A DNA stretch of 64,000 nt from Metellina segmentata. Its lineage: Eukaryota; Arthropoda; Arachnida; Araneae; Tetragnathidae. The DNA is taken from the NCBI GenBank assembly GCA_947359465.1, contig OX375873.1:95777478-95841477 (forward strand), given 5' to 3'. The translations under genes and the position numbers were made by a program. Below are positions 33,401 through 45,400 of the stretch, in pieces (position 1 is the stretch's first letter; the number at the start of each line of letters is the position of its first letter). Below the pieces are notes generated by a model. It did no database searches. It had not been told where the DNA came from and saw nothing but the letters and a program-made list of their open reading frames with translations.

Positions 33401-36400
33401 GCAGGGAGCACCTTCACTACGGGTCCCTGTGTCTTCTCGAACCATCGCAAGGCGCCTGGTTGAAGGACATCTGGTATCGCAGCGCCCATTACGTGTGCTG
33501 CCAATGACACCGACGCCTCCGTTTGGAGTGATGTCGCGCACGACGGGATTGGACTGCAACGGAATGGAACCAGGTCGTCTTCAGCGACAAATCTGATTCA
33601 ATTTTAGCAGTGATGACAATCATATTCGTGTGTGGAGGCCCCGTGGTGAACTCCTTAATTCTGCCTTTGCTTTACAGCTACACACCGCTCCTACAGCTGA
33701 TCTTATGGTATGGGGTGCCATTGCTTATGATACACGGTCACCCCTAATAGTGATCCATGGCACAATGACAGCCCAGCGGTACGTCCATGACATCCTTCAG
33801 CCACATGTGATGCCACTCATGGTAGGGCTCCCAGGAGCCATTTTTCAACAAGACAATGCTCGGCCACACACAGTAAGGATGTCACAAGACTGCCTTCACC
33901 ACATTACCACCCTTCCCTGGCCTGCTCAATCCCCAGATTTGTCACCAATCGAGCATATCTAGAATCATTTGGGATGGCAAGTTGGACACCCTACCAGTTT
34001 GTTCGAACTAGAGGTGCTTTTACAACTACTGTGGAACGAGATGTTTCAGGACGTCATACGGAACTTGTATGCCTCAATGCCCGCTCGTATCGCATCGTGC
34101 ATTCGTGCTAGAGGGGGTCCAACAGAGTACTAAAACTTTCATTCATTTGTACTTTTTTCTGCAATAAATTATCCTTTTTCTTTGATTTTCTAATCTTTTA
34201 CTTATATCAAAGTAGTTCTTACATATGTAAAATTTCGTTTCATTTTGATGACTTTTTCTTGGTGTGCAAATTTTTATGGCAATGAGTGTATTTCAAGCTT
34301 TGAAGAACCGGATGTCCTAGTGACGCTTTTATGTACTAATGGGTAGACCTGGGTGATGTATTGATACATCGTGAAAAACCGGTGTGAGTACGACAACCAC
34401 ATCGGTTTATAGCATCGATGCATCATGACATCTAGATTTTTTCCGATCTTACTCAGTGATCCCTTAGCTAGTGCAAATCTCGTGGTCATCGTGATATCGC
34501 GATTTTTTTTGGATCTTGATCAGACATCCTTTAGCTAGCGCAGATCTCGTGGTCATCGTGACATCGCGATTTTCCCTGACCTCACGGGTGTCACGATGTT
34601 GTCGCTCAGACATTATGATGAAAGCTAATCTTGTTTCACTAGCAACATATTTAAACATGAGTCCAGCACAACAAGCAACATATACAAAAGCATTAATTAC
34701 ATAACTAGGAGGAGAGACATCTACAATTCCAGCATAACTGTAAAACAACAGGTTGCCAAACTGTGTGACTTTGCTTACTTTGTCACTCAGTTTGTGCAAA
34801 GATTAGTGCACCTGGTGGATAACCTGCGATTCTGCCATAAATGCCTCTTGGAACGACCTACAAATGCTTCATTCTCTTAGTTTACAAGACTGTCCATCCC
34901 ATTATATCTAAATGTGTAATCAGTGCCTTTGAAAACCACTACTGGTATCTTACAGAAGAGGTGGTGCTACTTGCCCTTTGGAGCAACAAGCTATCACTAA
35001 TGCTATGCTATGCTAGCTACAAAAACAAATTCCACTGATACTGCTTTTAAATTGCAAGATAGATATGGCATGGATTTTGGAAAACCCAAATTTCCAAAAA
35101 ATCTCACTCTAAATACAACTCTTTCTGATTTACTTGGAGCAGATTATTGGTTTTTATTTTATCTGCCTGAACTAGACTCAAATTTTTAAATAGAAGATGT
35201 TTCAGAATGGTTAGGTTCTGCATCCTATACCACATCATTCACAAAGTTACAAGCATTGAATGTTGTCAATGACTGCTGAAAGAGGAATCAAGCTAGTATA
35301 AGTACGGATTTCATACAATCAGCAAAATGTGAAGATCATTACCAAAATGTTCTGCAGGTTGTCGAACAAGATCGACAAAAACGGAGAAATCTGTGAAAAC
35401 GACCAAAATTGACTGAATCTTAAATTGAGTTGTACTTGTATGAATTAAATTGAAATTAAGAAAATTAACAGCATAGGATAATATATTATTTTATTATATC
35501 ACAAATCAATTTAATTGCAATATTTCATTAGAATATATGTTGAACAAAAATTTGTTTTACTCATGATGCTTTGTTTATCAGAATTTCCATTTTTATTGTA
35601 CATTCCTGGGACCGGTGGACCACATAGATGTTATTCAATTTTTCAAAACTGTTACGTTAAATTTTTTTTTTCGTATGTGTTTCGAACAAAAATAACACAA
35701 GGTCAGACCATTTCCATGAAATTTTTAAAAAGATGGGGTGTTTGATGCACCTTAACAGATGTATAGTATATGCAAAGTCTTGTTTTAAATCATGCGTGCT
35801 TCTTAAATGTACAACGCAGATTTTTACTTGTTTTTTTTTCCTACCATGATTTTTAATAGCCAAGAGAAAAAAGAACTTAATAATAATTATATATATGTTG
35901 ATATAGGAACAAGGTTTTGCTTTTTCTATATATAAAATGCATGGTTAACATCATGATATTGTGATGCTAAAATGTCGATGTATCGCGATGTAAAAGTTTG
36001 AACATCGCCCAGGTCTACTAGGGGGTCTGCCCACTGCTCACCAACTCCATAGTGTACAAATTGTTCCTCGAGCGTGTAGGAGGAACAATTTGTACACTAT
36101 TGCAAAATTTATACTTTTCATCGCATCGAATTTATGTATGAACCAATTAAAAAAATAATTGTACTGTCAGAAAGTACATTCTGCGGTTTCCTGCAATGTT
36201 TTCAAATTTAAAAACTAATAGTAATAAGATATAGACATGACAGGTTTTTTTTAAAGTCACAAAACTGTCCCAATTTTTCACAAATTAAAAAAATATCAAA
36301 CCAAATTGAAATTAAAAAAAAAATCTCTGTATTCTACAAAAATTTACACATTAGAGGTACTCTTAAAAAAATCACGGCTGAAGACTGAAAATTTGTACGT

Positions 36401-39400
36401 CTTTTGTTCACTCACGTTAAAAATTTTGCTTTTTCGACTTTAACGCTTAATGTTAATGCACCCTAAACTAATAGTCGCATCGGAAACAAATCTTTTGCAT
36501 CTTGTTCCCTGTACAATTTTGAACAAACCATGTTAGTTTCGTAATTTTCTTACCTGTACTTGCTTGGGAAACCATCTAAGAATCAAGCGAAAATGTGAGT
36601 TTTCAATCCTGCAACAGCTGTAAATTTTTTTATTTTGAGACATCTATCTTGAGATGTTGTTATTTAGTATGGCCGATATTTAGCATGTGCTCATAATTCA
36701 CCGCTTTTCCCAATTTATGGTCTACCATTAATTACTTATAAATTCATGCATCAATTATAATAGATCCGGGCTAATGTTAATTTTTACTGTTGTGAAATCC
36801 TGTGCACACAGACCCGACTCAAGTGTATTTAATTTCACATTTTGGTTTTCCTCTTTTTTGAAATTTTGCATTCTTATGCCTGTACTATTCATAATTTGGT
36901 TTGGGAAGCAACACCAAGGGCAACTCCATGATGGCTGTTATCGAATTTGGTTGCATTTGACAATGACGAGGCCATCATAGTGTTGCCCGTGGCTTCGCAA
37001 ACCAAATGGGAATTCGTACCAATCACCAGGTGTTAGCGAGCAGTGGTCACACCTGACCCCACAAAAAGAACTGTCATAGGCAACGCTGTGCTGACTACGC
37101 AGTGGCTAGTTGCTGATTAGAACAATTTTTCTAACTTTGACAACCTCACAGTACACTAATATTTAAGCTTCTTTGACTAGTATAATTTTATCTCTCTATA
37201 TTAAAAAAATGTTACCGCCGCCGCAGGATTGAAAACTGTGTTGTTTAGCTCGATTCTTAGACGGTTTCCCAAGAAAGTACTGATCGGAAAAAAACAAAAT
37301 TAACATGGTTTGTTCTTCATCGTATTCCCTGGACAATTATAAAGATTTTTTTCCGATGCAGCTATTAGTTTAGGTTTTATTAATTGTTAAAGTTGAAGAA
37401 GTGAAATTTCTTCCGCGAGTGAGCAAAACACATTCAAATTTTCAGTCTTCAGTCGTGAGTTTTTTTTTAAGAGTACCTCTCAACGTAAATTTTTGCAGCT
37501 CGTCGAGTTTTTTTTTAAATTTAAATTTGGTTCTTGATAATATTTTTTTGAAATTCAGGAAAAATCGGGACATTTTTGTTACTTTTTTTTAAAATTGCCG
37601 TATCTATATCTAATTACTATTAGTTTTTAATTTTTAAAATATCGCAGTATACCTCAGAATATACTCTTTCTTACGGTACTATTATTTTTGAAATCGGTTA
37701 ATAATTAAATTGGATGCGATCAAAAGTAGGTCATACAAAATTCGGAATCTTTGGATATTTTCGCTTCTTTCTGTTACAACCGTTATATCTACAGAAAAAA
37801 CCGTTATTTTTAAAATTTGAGAACTTCACTGAATACATTACATTACACTCTTTCTTATGGTACAATTATTTTTAAAATTGGTTAATAAATAAAATCGATG
37901 CAATTACAAGTTGGTCATACAATTTTCGGAACTTTCAGATCATAATTTCTGATACAAAACTAAAACTGTCATATCTATATCGTATTACTATTAGTTTTTA
38001 ATTTTGAAAATATCGCAGTATACGTCAGAATGTACTCTTTCTTACGGTACCATTATTTTAAAAATTGGTTCATAAATACATTCGATGCAATCAAAAGTTT
38101 GTGACACAAATTTCGTATTTTCTATTTCGCTGAGCATATTTGCGGAGCACATCAGGGTTGTTTTTTTGACTTATCGGGTTTGCCAGATATCAAATTTATC
38201 GTAGCAACAGTTGCCATAACAACGATTTCTTTTTATTTGGCGAGGAAAAAGGCTCGCTGTTTTCCCTCTGTTCTCAGACGGTTTTAACGAGAAAGTACAA
38301 AGTACAGATCGTAAAGTTTGGAGATTAAAACGGTTTACTTAAAATTGTACAGGGAACAAGATGCAGAAGATTTTTTACTCATGCGGCTATTAGTTTTGGG
38401 TGCATTAAGTGTTAAAGTAAAAAAAAGTGAAATCACTTGCGAAAGAAGTATTGGTTTGCGAAGCAAACCAAACGGGATTGCGTAGCAATCCCCGTGAGTC
38501 TGCGAGCGTAAGCGAGCAGGTGGCGAAGTCCTTGATGTGACGTCATGGACTGGAAAGTGAAATCAGGACAATACGAATTATTCAGATGGTTTCACTCTGC
38601 GAAAGGAATGTTGGTTTGCGAAGCAAACCAAATGGCATCTGTGAAAGGAGAGTTGGTTTGCGAAGCAAACCAAATGGGATTGCGTAGCAATCCCCGGGGG
38701 TTGGCGAGCGTAAGCGAGCAGGGGGCGGAGCCCCCTAGTATTCTAAATATTTATTAGTTCAACCCTCCTGGTTATGGTCTTGGAAAAAATTTATCGTCAT
38801 TAGCAAAACTGACCAGATCTTGGTGGTGGAGATATCTTTTCATTAAAAGAAAACTGACCTCATATTAATCTTGTCATCATAAAAAAAGAGGCAATTTCTT
38901 AATGATGAGATGTAGAGATAAATCCATGAGGCCTTTAAATTGTCAGATCTTGATAGGTGAGATGTCTCATCAAAACCACTTGGAGGAGTTAAATGATTTA
39001 ATGAAATGAGTGAACGTATGTCATGCAGGCTAGAAAAAATGGAAACAGAAATGTTGGAAAATGTTTAAAGGCGCATTATCACGTATCAAGTTTATTTTAA
39101 CTGATTATAGTTGATTAACAAGAGTTGAATAAAAGCTATAGTGAAAACCTTTGTTTCAATTGAGGTGATCAACTTTTCAGTGGATCAAGAAAAGTTTGTT
39201 CCTTTCAAACTTTATCATTCAAGTAATGAGTCATCTGCCATCAAGTTGCAATTTGTCTGGAAACGTGTGAACTTCAGTTGACTCGGAAGTTAGCTTTCAA
39301 CTGGTCACACCATGCATGCATGTGTTTTGTTTTTAGATATAAAACAGTTTTATAAAATGAACCTTAAGTGGTCTGAAAGGGTGATGCTAACATATTTGAA

Positions 39401-42400
39401 AATGAATGTCCTGTAGCTAAATATTTAAAGTTACTTGCAGCTTTAATTTTGGTGAATCTGCTTGTGGCATCACTGTATCTTGTTTCTTTATGCAATTCTG
39501 AATTTTCAATAGCAGTTCATCAAATTTTTCTTAACATTATTAAATCATTTCTTTATTCTCTAATGGCTAGTTCCTTCAGCAAGGTTTCTGATGCTCCCAA
39601 TCGATTTCTCAATATCCATTGGCTCACGCCAAAACGATGTTTCTTGCAAGTTTTGCTCTTGTTAAATGAAATTATTTTTAGTTCTTTTAATAAATCTTAC
39701 TATCTATACAACTTCCCACACAACTGCTATTGACACAAATTTAAAAACTGAAACTGTTGATTTGTTCTATTGAAATGTGTGAATATAAACTGATTCAAGT
39801 CATATTCAACTTTTGCTGATCAACTATAATCGGTCAACTAATCTTGATTTGTGTGAATGTGCCTTTAGATTACATGGCTTTGTAGCACCAGTCAACTCAA
39901 TATGCAGGATGAAAAATGTTAATTCAACGAAAACAGAGCAATGAATAAGTCAAGCTGATTAAATTCTATCAAAGTTTTGATGTGAGATGAAAGATTTAAT
40001 GCCAAGAGATCACAAATTTTGAAGAGTATATATGAACTTATTGCATAATATTCTGTGCATTAAGTAAGGTTTTTTTTTTTCTTCAAATTTTATAACATTT
40101 TGAAATTTAAATTGCAGACAGTTACCAGCTCTTGTCGTATTGCAAACCTTGCATATGGCAAATACCCAAAGAAGCTTGTCGAATATACCTACATCATTAG
40201 ATAGTCTAACAAATTTACAAGGTCAGTAATTTGGAGATAATTTTTTTTTTTAATGCATAGTTTTAATAATTTTGTTTACACAAAAGATGTTTAGTTTTAA
40301 TTTATTCTTGAAATATTTGTTGCATTATTATAATATTGAGGTTAGACAAAAACTGTTTTAAAGGATACAGAACTAATTTGCTCGATAAATTTAATTGGTA
40401 CTCAATAGAATTTTAAATTAGCTGGTCACTAACAACTTTGAATAAGGAGATAAATTAATTAAAAGTGTACATTCCTGCTTTAAAATCATAATTTATATCC
40501 GGTTTATTCTTTCAGATGTTGATTTCTCTAAAAACAATTTGCCTCGAGTACCAGATGCTTTGTATACACTACCAAATTTAAAACGGCTCAATTTAAGTGA
40601 AAATTGCATAATTGATATATCATCTGATGTTGGAGGTATGTAGTTATTAGCTTTCTTCTTCCCCTTAATATTTTTTTAGAATTAAATATTATACTAACTT
40701 GGTGTTTTCTTGTCAATTTTTAATTTTCACATTGTTTGTGTGTTATGAACCCTATATTGTTTCACAATCAAGTATTGACTACTACTCTCTTGTAAAATTG
40801 CTGAATTTATGGATCTCTGTCATTTTTCCATGATGTACAATTAATGCAAGCATCATGATAAATAAACACTGAGTTATTTTGGATTTGTAAAGTTGTGAGT
40901 AATGTGAATGATGCAATTAATAAAAACTAAAAGGTGCAATTAATAAAATCTGTTACGAGCCTGTTTCAAAAAATAAAGTTACAACTCCTCGCATTCATTT
41001 TAAAATTTCTATTTGACTAAATAGTTCATTACAAATTATTTACTGGTACATGCTTTATTTTTTGACATAGTTACCGCCACTGTCCAAGCATTTTATTAAG
41101 ACTGGGTACAAGCTTTTGTATCTCTCACAGTCATAGCAGTTTACCGCCTGTTTTCAAAGCCACATTTAAACTTTGTAAAGTTGTGAGTAATGAATGATGC
41201 AATTAATAAAAAATCAATGATCCAATTAATAAAATCTATTACGAGCCAGTTTCAAAGAATAAAGTTATAATAACTCGCATTCATTCAAAAAATTTCTATT
41301 TGATTAAAAGTCCATTACAAATTATTTACTAGTACATGCTTTATTTTTCAACATAGTGGCCACCATTGTCCAAGCATTTTATTAAGCCTGGGTACAAGCT
41401 TTTGTATCCCTCCTACTAAAATAGTAGATATATAAATATGAATAATATATAAATAGGAATTTTTTTTGTAACAATGCAAGAAATTTTACTTGCAAATCTT
41501 CTAATTTTTCTGTGTGGTATTTATTCTGAACATGTCCGTTATTTTGCGTTGTTTCATCAATCAGGTCCAGGTTTACCTCCTTGTTATTTAAAAATTGTCA
41601 GAAAAATGGAGAAAAAAAATGAGAAAAAAAAAACTGGTTAGCAAAATGTCCGGATTTTGGACAATTCAAGATTTTGGATGTCCGCATTTGGGACTTAAAA
41701 GAAAATATTTGTGCTAATAGGGAATTTTATGACTGTTTTTAAAGAATAATATGCAGATCTTTTATTTTTGTCCTTATTTTCTTGTTGCTCCTGAAGCAGC
41801 CTCAAAACTCCTGAAATTTTATGAGAATGCTCCTGAAGCTGCTCAGAAAAGGTTGGCAACCCTGTGTATGGCAAATGGTCCAAAACTTCCCACTTGAAAC
41901 GTTTGAGTAGTGCTTTGGCTGCAAGCACTGTGTGAAGCTAAGCATTGTCATGAAGCAAGCAGACTCTACTTGTCAGTATTTTCCTATGTTTGTTTGGAAT
42001 TGCCCGTCAAAGACCTTTCAAAGTCTGGCAATATGCAGCAGCATTAATTGTGATGCCAGGAGGAATGAAGTCAATCAGAAAAATGCCTTCTCTGTCCCAG
42101 GAAACAAGCCATGATTTTGTTTTGGCTGAAATTGAAGTTTTTAATTTCTTGGCTTTTAGGGAATTTGTATGGCTCCATTGCATTGACTGTTGCTTCCATT
42201 TAGGTGTGTGGTGATCAACCCACGTCTCATCACCAGTCACAGTTTGATTAAAAAAACTCTTCACCTGCTTCTGCATAGCGTTTGAGGAAGTCGAGTGAGA
42301 AACACATCCATTTCTTTTTGTGTTCTTCCGTTAACCATTTTCGAAACCCAGCACACACACAATTTCCTGTACCCTAAAGTCACAGACACAGCTTCACAAA

Positions 42401-45400
42401 TAGTTGTCACAGACATTTCTGGTATGATTTTATACAATTCTTTCAATTGGGTTTTTTATGGAACAAGATCCAAAAGAAGTTAATCTGACATCTCTTTCAA
42501 TGTGAGATGCCTGTTTGTATGAATTGCCTCTTTCTTTGAAGAAGGGCATCAGAGATCACAGATGACCTTCCTGTTCTGTCATTGTCATGAACATTGTTTC
42601 TACCTCCTTAGAAATCACCATTTTGTTACATTTTGTCGATTCATAATATTCCATAGACTGAAACAATTTCTTTGTGAATATCCACTTTGCACTCACCTTT
42701 TGCATTAAAAAATGTATGATTGAGCATACATTGTATTTGGTGGGATTCTGAATTGACTCAGGCATTTTAAACGCATGCTACTCAAAAAAGACTTAACTTA
42801 GCAATGACGAAATGACCGCAAGGGCAAAGCAAAAGGCTCAAGATCAATGCCAGTGTTGCCAAAGCACTCTCTAAAAATTTTTCTTTCTTTCTGTATGTGA
42901 TGTACCTATACTTTTCGTTGAGTCCTTGTATGTTCTGTTATAATGTTATTGGTTTCTATTTTAGATCTCTGGAAAAATCTTGAAACACTTAATCTCTCTC
43001 GGAACAAATTAAAAGCATTACCTGTGAGTTGCTTGATTTTTACTTTTAAAATATGCATTAGTATTTCTAACTGATTTTTATGTTTGTTGTAATAGAAATA
43101 AGTATGAATGTTTTAAGTAACATTAAATTTTATAAAATGCGTTTTTGTTTTAACATATTAAACTGATTTCTGATCTCTTAAATATAATTGTTCATCATCT
43201 TAGTTTCCTCAATCATTCCTTATTGAAAAATTTGTTAGGTATAGTGTATAGATTTAATATTTGTACTTCCATAATGATAAAATCATAAGAACTGTTTGAA
43301 AAGTGAAAATATATAACAGTTGCAAGTTGTAGCCAATAATTATAAAAATCAGAAAAAAGTAGATCAAGTGTAAATGTTTTGCACGTGTAGAAATTAGAGA
43401 GGAATTACTGGAAGTAAATTTTCAGGTAAGTTTAATGAAGCAGAGATGATAAAAATAAACTCTTGTTTTGGAAAAATATCTAATCAATTAAGTTTGGGAA
43501 ACATCCTATGTAATTTTTTTAATAATTCATGTTTTTATTTTCAGGCTACAGTATGTAAATTATCTAAGTTAAGAAGATTATATATTAACGACAATCAATT
43601 TGACTTTGATGGAATACCTTCAGGGATTGGTAAACTTTACAGTTTAGAAGTTTTCATGGCTTCAAACAACAATCTAGAAATGATACCTGAAGGAGTCGTT
43701 CGGTAAGAAGTTTTTAGAGTCATTGGTATCATATTGGATTTATAAAAACTACTTGCATATATTTAATGACAAAACTTTCAAACTTCTTGTTTCTTATAAG
43801 CTTAAGAGATAAAAGGTAGCTGGTAGATCTGTAGAATCATGACTCTTCCAAATAGACCTTGGCTCTTCTAAAATGTTTAGGATTCCATGAATCTTCCAGA
43901 TGAATAGAAATAACATTCCATCCAGAATGAAAATTAGTATTATGTGTAATTCATTTCCAAAAGAATTTCTAATTAATGGCTTTAGTGTTAATAACTAATA
44001 ATGAATATAACTTTTTTGTTGTTATTATGCTACACTTTTAGTTATATATATATATGCTTAATGAATAAGTACTCAGGTGGCTTTTATGATTTTTTATAGG
44101 TGTGGAAGATTAAAGAAATTGGTTTTGGCAAATAATCGTCTAATAACTCTTCCAGAAGCTATACATCTATTGACAGATTTAGATGTTTTAGATTTGCATG
44201 GAAACCCTGATCTCATTATGCCTCCCAAACCTGATGAATTGATATTAGGCAGTGGCTCCGAATATTATAATATTGACTTTTCATTAAGTACTCAACTTAG
44301 GCTTGCTGGTGCTACAGCAAATAATCCAGTGACTGCGCCAGGTAATTTTTTGACATACATTTTATTTAAATAATTACATTACCGTGAATTATAAAATTGA
44401 AAGTTATCTTCAAAAATTACTAAAAAGTGAGTTAGATTTTCAATAGTTATCTTGAATTTATTTGATTGGAGTTTATATTATTTCATTTTGCTAGACTTGA
44501 ATGCACTTATATTTCTATTCTATTTCATTTTCTATCGGTTTTCTCCTTTGTGTTTGTAACTTACTTTCTTTAAAGATTTATAAATTTTGAAATTCCTTTT
44601 TTATGAAATTTTAAATATGAATTTTTATTACAAACATTCAACAGAAAGAGTTTAAAGTAAAAGTTAATTTTTAGCTCACAGCAAAGATCCTATAGCTCGA
44701 AAACAAAGATTGCGTAGGAAAAAAGAGGATGAAGTTGATAGTGATCAAGCAAAAGTTTTGAAAGGAATGAGTGACTTGGCTAAAGATAAAAAGGATTTTG
44801 CTTTAGATGACAAAAATGTTTCACTGAAGTAAGTTTGTTATATTTGTAATTTTTCAACTACAACTGTCTACTTTCTCTATGGTGTTACTTCTATATATGA
44901 CTAGCCACTGCGTGGCTAGCCCGGTGTTGGTTCTGTGGTGTTTACATAAATGTGTGACAAATGAACTGTGGTTTTTAACATAAAAATTTTCATTCTCAAT
45001 CGAATTCTAATATCTATTTTAAATGTGAACATTTTATTTATAGGCCTAAGAGGTGGGATGAAGCATTAGAGAAACCGCCTTTGGATTACAGTGATTTTTT
45101 TGATGAAGAAGTTGGTCAAGTTCCTGGTACATTATAAAATTTTACTTCTACAATTTAAGAAAAACAATAGTTAACTTATTTATATATTAGTATCATTTAC
45201 ATAAAAAATATTATATAAAATAGAAAAAGTATTATCATTTTACTATTTTGCTATTTATAACTATCAAGTTTTTTTTCCTGAAATGTTCTGATGATAAACT
45301 ATTCTAATTATTATTCTTATAACTTTCCCAAACCAGTTTCACTTATAGCAATACCGCTCAAGTCTACTACTTAGCTGTCCATTGAACATGTTTTTAATTT

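Larger units (their letters stand above)
31688..40117 (+). other. FLII intron 6, transposon-rich (8.4 kb)
   Basis: The largest intron in the window. It carries a Helitron-like piece (31885-32590), a Tc1 element (32871-34288), a hAT (34344-36017), a minus-strand Helitron (36018-36650), a plus-strand Helitron (37191-38738) and a TTAA-flanked MITE (39069-39864). The splice sites of the flanking exons are intact. Confidence 0.9.
40887..42890 (-). mobile_element. Mariner element, split and partly duplicated
   Basis: On the minus strand this holds a mariner transposase in order from right to left: N-terminal part near 42765-42560, catalytic core near 42276-41870, C-terminal part near 41420-41040. 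A dispersed repeat and flanking sequence (about 41415-41860) separates core from C-terminus. The C-terminal 245 bases occur twice in tandem (about 40887-41133 and 41175-41418). Outer inverted repeats were not identified, so boundaries are approximate. Confidence 0.75.
40636..42964 (+). other. FLII intron 8 with broken mariner
   Basis: Almost the whole intron is occupied by mariner-derived sequence (40887-42890) plus a dispersed repeat inserted into it. Splice sites are intact. Confidence 0.85.
26560..44341 (+). other. FLII: FLII exons 1-11: leucine-rich repeat region
   Basis: Residues 1-419. Repeats of the LxxLxLxxNxL type are clear, for example [38 protein letters not shown] and [12 protein letters not shown]. 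Exon borders fall inside repeats, mostly in phases 1 and 2. In the known protein this region binds LRRFIP-type partners and signalling proteins; binding itself cannot be read from the sequence. Confidence 0.93.

Noticed and set aside
39449..39733. A 94-codon frame as a MITE-encoded protein
   Set aside because: No similarity to any transposase motif; position inside a MITE and composition suggest chance.
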